Assembly (NCBI RefSeq): GCF_018333215.1 | Contig: NZ_BORO01000021.1 | Coordinates: 1 to 62,453 of the forward strand | Direction of reading: 5' to 3' | Length of the DNA: 62,453 nt | Source: Oceanobacillus sp. J11TS1 | Lineage (GTDB): Bacteria > Bacillota > Bacilli > Bacillales > Amphibacillaceae | Shown here: positions 33,352 to 42,272 of the stretch, piece by piece | Layout: the number at the start of each line of letters is the position of its first letter | Numbering within the stretch: the stretch's first letter is position 1 | Translations under genes and position numbers: made by a program | The notes under the pieces: model-generated | Told to the model about the DNA's origin: nothing | The model's input: the letters and a program-made list of their open reading frames with translations, nothing else | The model's database searches: none

Positions 33352-33492
33352 AACTAGCTAGCGGAGAAAAAATACGGAGACTCCTGTGGGAAAGCGCAGT
33401 GTGAAGACCCCGCAGAAAAAGTGGTCTTCTTTTTCGAGGAGGCTGAGGACAAGCCCACGGAAAGCGTAGTGTTTTTTCGTAGCGGTAGCTAT
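33352..33492. repeat. Bacillaceae imperfect palindromic repeat, about 140 bp
   Basis: Starts TAGCTAGCGGAGAAAAAATAC and ends GTTTTTTCGTAGCGGTAGCTA as imperfect inverted ends. The inside reads CGGAGACTCCTGTGGGAAAG, GAAGACCCCGCAG, GAGGAGGCTGAGGACAAGCC and ACGGAAAGCGTAGTG. This unit type, with alternating CGGAGACTCC, ACCCCGCAG and GAGGCTGAGGA blocks, occurs in many copies in Bacillaceae intergenic DNA. The multicopy claim is from memory. It sits in the 568-bp gap between metY and ypmR. Confidence 0.75.
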
Positions 33493-33641
33493 TTATCAAA
33501 TTTAATTTGTCTACCTAAATTGTGGTGAAGAGCCTAGTTTTTTAAAATGAATTTTCCACATTAAAAAAATTCCTTTGCTAAGCTTAGGCAATTTTATTTG
33601 ATCGAACATAAACTAGAAGAAAAGAACACGTAGGTGTGAAC

Positions 33642-34550
33642 ATGAAGATGACGAAAAAGAAATGGCTTATTCTCGTCAGTTCCATTCTTATTATAACCAT
33701 AGCTGTTTTCACGATTTTACAGCTGCCCTATTTTCAATTAAGTTCCGAACAACGGGAAAGAGAAGAAGCTTTAAGAGAACAAATTATCCCTGAACCGGCG
33801 AAAGAGGAAAAAGAAGAGACGGAAGAATCAAGTGAGGATGTCATGGGAGATGTGGATGAGCAGGAAAGTGAGTCAATAGTGATCGATGAATCACTGCAAC
33901 ATTCATTTGAATTTGCAGCAGAAGAAAATATTGATATCGTAGCGCTTGGCGATTCACTAACTCAAGGCGTTGGGGATGATACGAATCAAGGCGGCTATGT
34001 GGGCATCTTAGATAGAACACTCCAAGTACTTGATACAAATATTCACTTTGATAATTTTGGAAAACGCGGAAACCGCTCTGATCAGCTGCTTCACCGCCTG
34101 GATAAGGATCCAGAACTTATAAAAGCTGTGGAAGAAGCTGATATTATTCTCATTACTATTGGTGCCAATGATATTATGCGCGTATTAAAGGAAAACATTA
34201 TGGATTTAGATATTAGTCATTTTAATGAAGAACAGGTTCACTATGAGGAAAGATTAAGTCACATATTCGATAAAATTCGTGCACTAAATTCGGATGCCTC
34301 TATTTATCTATTAGGTGTATTTAATCCTTTTAAAAATTATTTTGAAGATATTCCAGAACTAAATATGATTATTCAGGATTGGAACGCTGCAAGCAGGGAA
34401 ATTGTCAACCAGGATGAGAACAGTACTTTTGTACCGATTGAAGATTTATTTGATGATACGGCGGCAAACTTATTTTCAGATGATAATTTCCACCCTAATT
34501 ATGATGGATATTATTTAATTGCTGAACGAATTCTGGAATACTTTAATTAA
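33642..34550 (+). CDS. ypmR: SGNH/GDSL hydrolase YpmR
   Basis: 302-residue membrane-anchored hydrolase facing outside. An N-terminal hydrophobic helix (residues 8-27) and a long acidic linker (about 50-85) precede the SGNH domain. Catalytic Ser105 is in GDSLTQGVGD, Asn176 in GANDIM, and Asp281 and His284 in DNFHPNYDGYY. Likely esterase or lipase; the substrate is unknown. The start at 33642 has AGGTG 5 bases upstream; a GTG six bases earlier lacks spacing. It forms an operon with ypmS 17 bp downstream, as in B. subtilis. Confidence 0.92.
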   Translation: MKMTKKKWLILVSSILIITIAVFTILQLPYFQLSSEQREREEALREQIIPEPAKEEKEETEESSEDVMGDVDEQESESIVIDESLQHSFEFAAEENIDIVALGDSLTQGVGDDTNQGGYVGILDRTLQVLDTNIHFDNFGKRGNRSDQLLHRLDKDPELIKAVEEADIILITIGANDIMRVLKENIMDLDISHFNEEQVHYEERLSHIFDKIRALNSDASIYLLGVFNPFKNYFEDIPELNMIIQDWNAASREIVNQDENSTFVPIEDLFDDTAANLFSDDNFHPNYDGYYLIAERILEYFN

Positions 34551-34567
34551 GTTGGGATGGAAATGCA

Positions 34568-35227
34568 ATGAGAGTAAAGAACCGACAAATAAAAATTAAT
34601 AATAAATGGAAGGCAGGATTTCTTGGCCTCCTTCTCTTTAACGGAGTTGTCTTACTCCTTCTGCTTGTTCTTATTTTTTGGCCAGTTTCTAAAAATGAGT
34701 TCCCGCAGCAAACAGCCATCGATGAACAGGCAAGCTCTGAGTTTTACATTCAAACAACGAAGCAAAACTTAAATAATTTAATCAATGCTTATATTGAAAA
34801 ACTGCTTGAGGGAACAGATCATCACTACCGTATTTTGCTTGAAGATGATGTGCATTTAATGGGCGAACTGCCTGTTTTTTCATCTACGGTTCCTCTTTCT
34901 GTCCGTCTTGAACCAATTGAACAGGCAAATGGCGATCTTATTTTGCAGCAAAAATCTATTTCCATTGGACTTTTAGAACTGCCAAATAAGAAAATCATGG
35001 AATACATGGACCGCTTTTTACCAATGCCCGAATGGGTAACAATTGACCCTGACAGCCAAGAAATATACGTAGCTGTTACCGATATGGAACTCCAGGGAAA
35101 CTTCGATGTTTCTGTACAGCACATGGACTTAGAAGCAAATAATATCACCCTGAAACTGGTCGTCCCTTATAAAACGCTCGGTATTCAAGATTTCTCCAAA
35201 GATGCGATGAAAAGTTTATTTAAATAG
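34568..35227 (+). CDS. ypmS: YpmS family membrane-anchored protein
   Basis: 219 residues: a basic N-terminus, one membrane helix (about 15-39) and an extracellular domain with FYIQTTKQNLNNLINAYIEK and LPMPEWVTIDPDSQEIYVAV. This is the DUF2140 (YpmS) layout. Function unknown; it always follows ypmR in relatives. The first base of its start lies 17 bp after the ypmR stop, with a GGGATGG site. A clear terminator closes the operon. Confidence 0.9.
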   Translation: MRVKNRQIKINNKWKAGFLGLLLFNGVVLLLLLVLIFWPVSKNEFPQQTAIDEQASSEFYIQTTKQNLNNLINAYIEKLLEGTDHHYRILLEDDVHLMGELPVFSSTVPLSVRLEPIEQANGDLILQQKSISIGLLELPNKKIMEYMDRFLPMPEWVTIDPDSQEIYVAVTDMELQGNFDVSVQHMDLEANNITLKLVVPYKTLGIQDFSKDAMKSLFK

Positions 35228-35270
35228 AAAAAAGTGTAGAGCTTCTATTATACGAAGCTTACACTTTTTT
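35228..35270 (+). terminator. Terminator of ypmRS
   Basis: AAAAGTGTAGAGCTTC pairs with GAAGCTTACACTTTTTT around a 7-nt loop. Confidence 0.88.
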
Positions 35271-35310
35271 AGGTTTTTATCCTGGTTTAAGATAATTTTG
35301 TTAACTTCCT

Positions 35311-35895
35311 CTATAGATTAGAAATATAAGATAATGATGGCTGTTCAGTCGATGGTAAGGAATCTATAGCGGTATTTTTATAATGTAACAACACCCCTTT
35401 ATAAACAAGTTCTAAATTAGGAGCGCTGCGAATATCCTCCGGTGTTGTAAAACAAGGATCTTTGGTTAAGGATAGACTCGATACATGTTGTAAAATTGTA
35501 GCAACAAACTGCGAACAGAAAAAGGCTGCCCGACGTGTAATTTTTATTTTCATCATAACTCCAAATAGTCCAATAAAATTATAACGGTACTTATCTTTCT
35601 CTATTTCTATATTTTGAATCAAAGAACAGATACATTCATATTCTTTTTCGGTCACTTGAAGCGCATAAATTTCACAGGTAGAACGATTTAAATACGCTGA
35701 AAAAATGTCTTCTTTTACAAAGCCACCGATAAATGGATTATTAGGCTGTTTTCTCCCAAAGCTATAAACTTCTTTTAATTCTCTATCTAAAGCAATAGAA
35801 ACATGGTTTAAAGGCTCTTTTGTATACAGATGAATCAATCGTGAAAGATAGCTGCCTGTATCCGTAAACAGCAAATAAACCGTCCTGCTTTTCAT
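35311..35895 (-). CDS. YycO/YiiX-like papain-fold (NlpC/P60 type) protein
   Basis: 194 residues, cytosolic by sequence. LLFTDTGSYLSRLIHLYTKE and PLNHVSIALDRELKEVYSFG carry the conserved His (about 31). RRAAFFCSQFVATILQHVSS carries the nucleophile Cys (about 127), in the permuted His-then-Cys order of the YycO/DUF830 group. YNFIGLFGVMMKIKI lies between. The function of this group is uncertain; peptide or lipid-amide hydrolysis is suggested by the fold. GGGGG lies 9 bases before the ATG. Confidence 0.72.
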   Translation of the reverse strand: MKSRTVYLLFTDTGSYLSRLIHLYTKEPLNHVSIALDRELKEVYSFGRKQPNNPFIGGFVKEDIFSAYLNRSTCEIYALQVTEKEYECICSLIQNIEIEKDKYRYNFIGLFGVMMKIKITRRAAFFCSQFVATILQHVSSLSLTKDPCFTTPEDIRSAPNLELVYKGVLLHYKNTAIDSLPSTEQPSLSYISNL

Positions 35896-36619
35896 CTGCT
35901 TTTTCCCCCTCTTTGGACATAACTCTTTTTATTAATATATACAAAAGTTTTCTAATATACAATAGCTGAACCAAAAATAGAAATAATCACGTCAGAATCG
36001 TAAAAATACGTTCTATCCATATAAGTTGCAAAAAATTCTACCCAATCTTTCATTGCTATATATTGTATTTACGAATAAATCCACATAAAGTTTCACTGTT
36101 TTTTAATTTCTCGCATCAGTTTTCTTCCTTGTCATTCTTGTTCCTCGTCTTAAATAGGAGTGAACAAAGCATATCGCTTCTTTTTTGTTTATTAGTATAT
36201 GAAAAACATCTAAAAAAGCATCCTACATATGTGGAGAGGCATTTAAATTTATCAGCGTTCCTCTATTTCTTAAGGCTCAGAGAACATAATTTTATTTCGC
36301 TTTACACCTATCTTTATCTTATACATTTCTCTGTCCCTTCATAAGGAGCCAGCGCCATATTTCCAGCTAAGCCTTCAGGTCTATTTCTCTTTTCTTTTAT
36401 AACGATTCAAATCTACATTAATTTCATTAATACAGCCATCTTATCTTGCATTGTTGCCCTAAATAACGTAAGCTTACCTTGAGGTGTAACTGTTCGTAAC
36501 ACTGCCGCTTCAAAACAGAAAAATGCTGTTCAGGCAGGAGATCAGGTCAGCTAACATGCAGTGGAAGTAGGATAAGCTCATCCACTGGATGAAGTTTCAT
36601 TTAATGGAGGCAATTAAAA
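35896..36619. other. Long intergenic region, possible ABC-F leader
   Basis: 724 bp without a supported gene; an 81-94 codon open stretch near 36063-36344 has no ribosome binding site and an odd composition. Near the end, a 15-codon ORF (36516-36563, MLFRQEIRSANMQWK) overlaps a hairpin CAGTGGA / TCCACTG (36559-36587) placed 30 bp before the ABC-F ribosome binding site. ABC-F genes are often controlled by such leaders, so attenuation is possible but unproven. Confidence 0.4.
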
Positions 36620-38245
36620 ATGTTAACAGTAACGAATGTTAGTTTACGATATGGTGATAAAAAGCTCTTTGAAGATGTCAATTTAAAATTTACGCCCGGC
36701 AACTGCTATGGCGTTATCGGGGCAAATGGTGCAGGAAAATCCACTTTCTTAAAAATTCTATCCGGCGAAATTGAGCCGCAATCTGGGAATGTGTCCCTTA
36801 CACCTGGACAGCGTTTAGCTGTGTTAAAGCAGGATCACTATGCTTATGAAGAACATCCTGTTTTAGAAACAGTATTAATGGGACATGAGCGTCTGTACCA
36901 AGTGAAACAGGAAAAAGATGCAATTTATATGAAAGCGGACTTTGGCGAGGAAGACGGAATTCGCGCCGCTGAACTTGAAGGTGAATTTGCGGAAATGAAT
37001 GGTTGGGAAGCAGAGTCTGATGCAGCAGTGCTTCTAAAAGGACTTGGCGTAGATGAATCCCTTCACGATTTGAAAATGGCTGACATTCCTGAAGAACAAA
37101 AAGTTAAAGTCTTACTAGCTCAAGCATTGTTTGGCAGTCCAGATATTCTTCTTCTTGATGAGCCGACCAACGGATTGGACATTCAAGCAATCCAATGGCT
37201 GGAAGAATTTCTAATCCAATTTGAAAATACCGTTATCGTTGTATCCCACGATCGTCACTTTTTAAATAAAGTATGTACCCAAATTGCCGATGTGGATTAC
37301 GGAAAAATTCAACTGTATGTAGGTAACTATGATTTCTGGTATGAATCCAGCCAGCTTGCATCTCGTATGGCACAAGATGCGAATAAGAAAAAAGAAGAGA
37401 AAATCAAAGAGTTAAAAGACTTTATCGCCCGTTTTAGTGCAAATGCATCCAAATCCAAGCAGGCAACTTCACGTAAAAAAATGCTCGATAATATTACACT
37501 AGATGATATTAAGCCGTCATCTAGAAAGTATCCTTATATCGCCTTTACGCCAGAGCGAGAAATTGGAAATGATTTATTGCAAGTGAAGGATTTATCAAAA
37601 TCCATTAATGGTGTAAAAGTATTAGATAAGGTGAATTTCACTTTAAATCCAAATGATAAAGTGGCGTTAGTAGGTAAAGATGATATTGCCAACACTACTT
37701 TATTGCAAATTATCTCTGGTGAAATGGAACCCGATGAAGGTTCTTATAAATGGGGAATTACCACTTCCCAATCCTATTTCCCGAAAGATAATTCCGAGTT
37801 CTTTGATGGCTCTGACTTGACGCTAGTGGACTGGTTACGTCAATTCTCACCAGAAGATGAAACAGAAACCTTCTTACGTGGATTCCTAGGAAGAATGCTA
37901 TTCTCTGGAGAAGAAGCGAAGAAAAAAGCAAATGTCCTTTCGGGTGGAGAAAAAGTACGCTGTATGCTTTCTAAAATGATGTTATCTAAGGCAAACGTGC
38001 TTATTTTAGATGAGCCGACCAACCACCTTGATCTTGAATCGATTCAATCTCTAAATAATGGCTTAGAGAATTTCAAAGGTTCTATCATCTTTACATCCCA
38101 TGACCATGAATTTATCAACAGTATTGCTAATCGCATCATGGAAATTACGCCGAATGGCATTGTCGATAAAGAAATGTCTTATGATGAATATGTTCAGGAT
38201 AAAAAGTTGCAAAAACAAGTAAAAGAAATGTATACAACTGCATAA
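36620..38245 (+). CDS. ykpA: ABC-F family ATPase (YkpA-like), degenerate motifs
   Basis: 541-residue cytosolic protein with two ABC domains joined by a long charged linker (about 240-300, DANKKKEEKIKELKDFIARF) and no membrane part. ABC-F proteins act on the ribosome. Length and sequence layout match B. subtilis YkpA (540). NBD1 has a normal Walker A (GANGAGKST, 34-42), but the signature is IPEEQ (156-160) and the Walker B end is DEPTNGLD rather than DEPTNHLD. In NBD2 the signature (LSGGE, 439-443) and DEPTNHLD (463-470) are normal, but the Walker A is GKDDIANTT (352-360), where Asn358 stands in the lysine position. GGAGG lies 9 bases before the ATG. Confidence 0.92.
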   Translation: MLTVTNVSLRYGDKKLFEDVNLKFTPGNCYGVIGANGAGKSTFLKILSGEIEPQSGNVSLTPGQRLAVLKQDHYAYEEHPVLETVLMGHERLYQVKQEKDAIYMKADFGEEDGIRAAELEGEFAEMNGWEAESDAAVLLKGLGVDESLHDLKMADIPEEQKVKVLLAQALFGSPDILLLDEPTNGLDIQAIQWLEEFLIQFENTVIVVSHDRHFLNKVCTQIADVDYGKIQLYVGNYDFWYESSQLASRMAQDANKKKEEKIKELKDFIARFSANASKSKQATSRKKMLDNITLDDIKPSSRKYPYIAFTPEREIGNDLLQVKDLSKSINGVKVLDKVNFTLNPNDKVALVGKDDIANTTLLQIISGEMEPDEGSYKWGITTSQSYFPKDNSEFFDGSDLTLVDWLRQFSPEDETETFLRGFLGRMLFSGEEAKKKANVLSGGEKVRCMLSKMMLSKANVLILDEPTNHLDLESIQSLNNGLENFKGSIIFTSHDHEFINSIANRIMEITPNGIVDKEMSYDEYVQDKKLQKQVKEMYTTA

Positions 38246-38261
38246 CTAAGTTGTTTATAAA

Positions 38262-38301
38262 AATAAAGGGTCCGGTAATTTAATTTATCGGATCCTTTTT
38301 C
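38262..38301 (+). terminator. Terminator of the ABC-F gene
   Basis: AAAGGGTCCGGTAA pairs with TTATCGGATCCTTTTT, 17 bp after the stop. Confidence 0.8.
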
Positions 38302-38344
38302 GGCTCTTTACCAATATCTAGGGTTGACAAATTAATTTCCATCA

Positions 38345-38389
38345 AAAAACCATAAGAAATCCATCGGTTAAGATTGATTTCTTATGGTT
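38345..38389 (-). terminator. Terminator of kbl-tdh
   Basis: On the minus strand ACCATAAGAAATCA pairs with GATTTCTTATGGTTTTTTG. It begins about 12 bp after the tdh stop. Confidence 0.85.
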
Positions 38390-38400
38390 CACCTGATTCT

Positions 38401-39351
38401 TTATGAACTTGTTCTCTTGATTTTCTCACGGATTTTTTTCAGCATATCAACCGTCATACGATCAATATCATATTCCGCTTCAAAACCCCATTCTTCTTTC
38501 GCGGCATCTGCATTAATTGAATTCGGCCAGCTTTCCGCAATTGCTTGTCTGACTGGATCCACTTGATAATCGATTTTAAAATCAGGAACCTGCTTGCGAA
38601 TCGCTTCCACAAATTGCTCCGGCGCAGCAGACATTGCCGTAATATTGAACGCGTTACGATGTTTTAATTGATGAGGGTCTGCCTCCATCAGTTTAATAAT
38701 CGCATTTAATGCATCCGGCATATACATCATATCCATATACGTACCTTGCGCAATATAGGAAGTATACGCCCCTTTTCGAATGGCCTCATAATAAATTTCT
38801 ACTGCATAGTCTGTTGTTCCGCCACCAGGAGGCGTAACATATGAAATTAAACCGGGAAACCGTACTCCTCTAGTATCTACTCCGAATCTAGAATAATAGT
38901 AATCACAGAGAAGCTCTCCCGCAACTTTATTAACACCATACATCGTTGTTGGGCGCTGTAAAGTATCCTGCGGGGTATTATCTCTTGGTGTACTTGGCCC
39001 AAAGGCACCAATAGAGCTAGGTGTAAAGAATTTTAAATTTAATTCCTTAGCTGCTTCTAATGCGTTAACCAATCCACCCATATTAATCTCCCAGGCTACT
39101 TTCGGAAAAGCTTCTGCCTTCGCGGATAATAGAGCCGCTAAATGAATAATCGTATCTACATTATATTTTTTAGCAGCCTCGTAGATTTCTTTTTCTTTTG
39201 TCACATCAATCTCTTCAAATATTCCCGATGGATTTTCAGGACTTCGGATATCAGAAGCAATCACATTATCTTCCCCGTAGGTACCACGAAGCTTATCCGT
39301 TAACTCTGAACCGATTTGTCCTAATGCACCAGTCACTAATATTTTTTTCAT
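38401..39351 (-). CDS. tdh: L-threonine 3-dehydrogenase, SDR (epimerase-like) type
   Basis: Oxidises threonine to 2-amino-3-ketobutyrate with NAD+, feeding the next enzyme Kbl. The 316-residue protein has the Rossmann GALGQIG (8-14), Ser112/113 and the catalytic Tyr138-Lys142 pair (MYGVNKVAG), the extended SDR pattern of UDP-galactose epimerase-like threonine dehydrogenases. It is not the zinc-dependent medium-chain type of E. coli. It follows kbl by 23 bp on the same strand, with an AGAGGAG site. The terminator after it closes the operon. Confidence 0.95.
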   Translation of the reverse strand: MKKILVTGALGQIGSELTDKLRGTYGEDNVIASDIRSPENPSGIFEEIDVTKEKEIYEAAKKYNVDTIIHLAALLSAKAEAFPKVAWEINMGGLVNALEAAKELNLKFFTPSSIGAFGPSTPRDNTPQDTLQRPTTMYGVNKVAGELLCDYYYSRFGVDTRGVRFPGLISYVTPPGGGTTDYAVEIYYEAIRKGAYTSYIAQGTYMDMMYMPDALNAIIKLMEADPHQLKHRNAFNITAMSAAPEQFVEAIRKQVPDFKIDYQVDPVRQAIAESWPNSINADAAKEEWGFEAEYDIDRMTVDMLKKIREKIKRTSS

Positions 39352-39374
39352 CTCGGATAACTCCTCTTACTTTT

Positions 39375-40565
39375 TTAAATAAGTTTCATTTCTTTACCGA
39401 TTTTTTCATAGATACCGATTGCACGATCTAACATTTCTTTTGTATGTGCTGCTGTAGGCATATTACGTACACGCCCAGTCCCTCTTGGCACAGTTGGAAA
39501 TACAATCGCTTTGGCATATACCCCTTCTTCATATAGTCTCTTACTAAAGGTTTGCGCCTGCTTCTCATCTCCGATAATACAAGGCGTAATTGGGGTCTCA
39601 CTCTCTCCGATATCAAATCCTAAATCTTTTAATCCCTTTTTCAGGTACTTTCCATTCTCCCAAAGCTTCTCGTTAAGCTCAGTGCTCTCCATCAACATTT
39701 CAATCGCTTTTGTACTTGCTACTGCGTCTGCTGGAGATACTGCTGTTGAAAACAAGAATGGGCGAGAACGAACTTTCAGCCAATCAATGAGTGATTGTTT
39801 CCCTGCAACATAACCGCCGATGACACCAATCGCCTTCGAGAGCGTACCCATTTGGAAATCGACTTTATCCTGTAATCCAAAATGTTTTACTGTACCTGCA
39901 CCAGCGCCAGTTACGCCAGAGCCATGTGCATCATCTACATATGTTATTAAATCAAATTCCTCAGCAATATCGATTATTTCAGGTAATTTCGCAATGTCAC
40001 CGTCCATTGAGAATACGCCATCGGTAATGACCATAATTTTATTGTATTTGCCTGATTCTACGGCTTCTTTTGCTTTTGCCCGTAAATCATCCATATCTGA
40101 ATGCGCGAATGGAATAATTTTTGCTTTTGATAAGCGACAGCCATCAATAATAGAGGCATGATTTAAAGCGTCTGATAAAATAGCATCATTTTTATCCATG
40201 ACGGCTGAAATAGCTGCCATATTACAATTGAATCCGGATTGATAGGCAATGGCTGCCTCTGTCCCTTTAAATGCAGCAATTCGCTTTTCCAATTCCATAT
40301 GTATATCAAGGGTTCCGTTAATTGTACGTACCGCTCCAGCTCCGACACCGTGGGAATCAATTGCTTGTTTCGCCGCTGCCTTTAACTGTGGATGGGTAGC
40401 TAGTCCTAGATAGTTATTGGAAGAAAGATTGATTAACTTTTTCCCTTCAATTGTAATTTCCGGACCATTTGCGCCTTCCACTGTATCAATTTCGTTATAT
40501 AGACCGTTTACCTTTAAATCAGCAATATTGGATTCTAAAAATTGATCTAAATTCTGGCTTGTCAT
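39375..40565 (-). CDS. kbl: Glycine C-acetyltransferase (2-amino-3-ketobutyrate CoA ligase)
   Basis: PLP enzyme that splits 2-amino-3-ketobutyrate with CoA into glycine and acetyl-CoA. The 396-residue protein has PLP Lys244 ([14 protein letters not shown]), the [13 protein letters not shown] block (His214) and [15 protein letters not shown] near the N-terminus. Start 40565 is supported by GGAAGG 9 bases upstream; an ATG 9 bases earlier lies directly on that site. It is the first gene of the kbl-tdh threonine degradation operon. An extended -10 (TGTTATACT, rc of about 40610-40618) lies about 45 bp upstream. Confidence 0.96.
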   Translation of the reverse strand: MTSQNLDQFLESNIADLKVNGLYNEIDTVEGANGPEITIEGKKLINLSSNNYLGLATHPQLKAAAKQAIDSHGVGAGAVRTINGTLDIHMELEKRIAAFKGTEAAIAYQSGFNCNMAAISAVMDKNDAILSDALNHASIIDGCRLSKAKIIPFAHSDMDDLRAKAKEAVESGKYNKIMVITDGVFSMDGDIAKLPEIIDIAEEFDLITYVDDAHGSGVTGAGAGTVKHFGLQDKVDFQMGTLSKAIGVIGGYVAGKQSLIDWLKVRSRPFLFSTAVSPADAVASTKAIEMLMESTELNEKLWENGKYLKKGLKDLGFDIGESETPITPCIIGDEKQAQTFSKRLYEEGVYAKAIVFPTVPRGTGRVRNMPTAAHTKEMLDRAIGIYEKIGKEMKLI

Positions 40566-40684
40566 ACTTATCATCCTTCCTTAAACAGTAATTATCGTAA
40601 TCCCTTACAAGTATAACATAGAAGTAATCCGACCCAGCTATTCACAGAATTAGCGAATATGTATGAAAATTAATGTTTTCCTAC

Positions 40685-40713
40685 TAGCCAAGATACATAC
40701 ATTATCCTATACT
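40685..40713 (+). promoter_or_regulatory. Candidate promoter of the 53-residue peptide gene
   Basis: TAGCCA (40685-40690), 17-bp spacer, TATACT (40708-40713), about 50 bp before the start codon. Confidence 0.5.
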
Positions 40714-40763
40714 TAGATAGGTTAATATTTTTTAAGAAACAAAATGGAGGGTTGAAAAGAAAC

Positions 40764-40925
40764 ATGCGAAAGGTTCTACTTACCTTGTTCATTTGTGTTA
40801 TTGCGGCAGTTGGTGCATTAGGTTATTCAAGTGCACACAACGATAGTAATGAAGAAATTGAACAAACCCCAGCATCAACAACGACAGAATTTCAGACCGA
40901 GATGGAACAATTAGGCGATCGTTAA
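40764..40925 (+). CDS. Small secreted or membrane-anchored peptide, 53 residues
   Basis: MRKVLLTLFICVIAAVGALG is a clear hydrophobic signal or anchor helix; YSSAHNDSNEEIEQTPASTT and EFQTEMEQLGDR follow, polar and acidic. GGAGGG lies about 12 bases upstream and a good promoter precedes it. A cysteine at position 11 lies inside the helix and does not form a lipobox. The family is not known. Single gene, divergent from kbl. Confidence 0.62.
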   Translation: MRKVLLTLFICVIAAVGALGYSSAHNDSNEEIEQTPASTTTEFQTEMEQLGDR

Positions 40926-41080
40926 TTATAGATAGATAAAAGCAATGAATTATGCCAAAGATATAATTTATGTAAAAATACATTTGCTAGAGAAAGCTTT
41001 TTAAGCGTCATGCTTCTTATTAAAGATAGTATGGCGCCTTCTTTTATATTATGCGCTTCTATTTCTGTTTATCCGCACAT

Positions 41081-41125
41081 AAAAAATAGCTTAAGAGTTT
41101 CATAGGACTCTTAAGCTATTTTTTA
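41081..41125. terminator. Strong bidirectional terminator
   Basis: AAAAAATAGCTTAAGAGT pairs perfectly with ACTCTTAAGCTATTTTTT around an 8-nt loop. It serves the LysM-3D gene on the minus strand and, about 155 bp downstream, the small peptide gene on the plus strand. Confidence 0.92.
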
Positions 41126-41144
41126 TTTATTTTATATAGAAGCG

Positions 41145-42020
41145 TTATTCAACGATTGTAACGTTAACTTGTTGTCTTCCAAAGCTTAGCGCTTCATCTT
41201 GGCTTGGTACATGAAGATCAATTTTGTTACCATTGATTGCACCGCCAGTATCAGCAGCTGTTGCATAACCATAACCTTCTACGTAAACTTTGCTTCCTAA
41301 TGGAATAACATTTGGATCTACAGCAATCACTTTTGCATTTGGATCTGCATTTAGATCTACCCCTGTTGCAGTAACTCCAGAGCATCCATTACAACCTGCT
41401 GTATAAGCAGTTGCTTCTACAGAAATTGTTTTCCCTTGTGGAGCATCACTGGAAGACTGTTCTTTTGGTTCAGAAGCAGATGCTTCGTTATTTGAAGTTT
41501 GTTCTACCGTAACTTCTTCTTGTGCAGGTTCACTTTCCTCTTCAACTGGAGCACTTTCTTGTACAGGTTCTTCAGCTGGCTCTACTACTTCCTCTTGTGG
41601 AGCTGTTTGTTGAGCTGGTTCTGCAGCCGCCTCTTCCACATTTGCTCCATCTATTGCTAATTTATCGTCAACTACAATGATATCAGATGAAAGATCATTC
41701 CATTGTTTAATGTCACTGACAGTTACTCCAAACTTTTGAGCAATACTAGAAAGCGTGTCGCCTTTTTCTACTGTATATAATGTATTTTCATTGGGTTCGC
41801 TAGATTTACTGATATATATTATATCTTTTGGATGAATAACCGTTGTTTTTAAATTATTTATGTCAAGTAAGTTTTGTACGCTAGTGTCATATTGATCGGC
41901 AATCTTCCATAAGCTTTCTCCTGATTCGACCTTGTGTTCTGTTGTTTCAGCGGAAACTGTTGTTGCAGCTGTACCAGTAATAATAATTCCAGCAGATAAT
42001 GCTGCTACGAGTTTTCTCAT
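41145..42020 (-). CDS. yocH: Secreted LysM-3D cell-wall protein (YocH-like)
   Basis: 291-residue secreted protein. A signal peptide (about 1-24, ending TVSAE) is followed by LysM domain 1 (about 28-71, HKVESGESLWKIADQYDTSV) and LysM domain 2 (about 80-123, TVEKGDTLSSIAQKFGVTVS). A Glu/Pro/Gln-rich linker (about 125-195) follows. The C-terminal 3D domain (about 200-291) has EATAYTAGCNGCSGVTATGV, AADTGGAINGNKIDLHVPS, with the Asp residues that name it. It binds peptidoglycan and probably cleaves it, like B. subtilis YocH. AGGAGG lies 8 bases upstream. TGTAA-type hexamers occur upstream but at spacing that does not fit a WalR site. Confidence 0.93.
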   Translation of the reverse strand: MRKLVAALSAGIIITGTAATTVSAETTEHKVESGESLWKIADQYDTSVQNLLDINNLKTTVIHPKDIIYISKSSEPNENTLYTVEKGDTLSSIAQKFGVTVSDIKQWNDLSSDIIVVDDKLAIDGANVEEAAAEPAQQTAPQEEVVEPAEEPVQESAPVEEESEPAQEEVTVEQTSNNEASASEPKEQSSSDAPQGKTISVEATAYTAGCNGCSGVTATGVDLNADPNAKVIAVDPNVIPLGSKVYVEGYGYATAADTGGAINGNKIDLHVPSQDEALSFGRQQVNVTIVE

Positions 42021-42220
42021 CTGATAACCTCCTTTGTTTTTTCACAATCACTATCCTATCACAGGTGTGCATGGAATACAGTTACAGGACAATTAAGTGT
42101 GAATTACAATGATTACATATAACTGGATTACTATTACATTTGTAACACTTTTGTTATAGTACGGCGGAAAAAGCCATGTTATATGACAAACCCGAGTCAG
42201 ACAGCCCCTCTTGTAATAAT

Positions 42221-42256
42221 AAAAAAAAGAGCTCTCTATCACAGAGAACCCTCATC
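42221..42256 (-). terminator. Terminator of the DUF1002 gene
   Basis: On the minus strand GAGGGTTCTCT-GTGAT-AGAGAGCTC gives a 9-bp stem including two G-T pairs and ends in a run of nine T. Confidence 0.8.
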
Positions 42257-42272
42257 AAATGCTTGCGAGTAT

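Noticed and set aside
36063-36344. A 94-codon open frame in the gap before the ABC-F gene
   Set aside because: No ribosome binding site, a composition dominated by Phe/Leu/Ser from AT-rich DNA, and no recognisable motif.
42050-42170. WalR-like TGTAA repeats upstream of the LysM-3D gene
   Set aside because: Hexamers are 9 and 21 bases apart, not the 11 expected for the WalR direct repeat.
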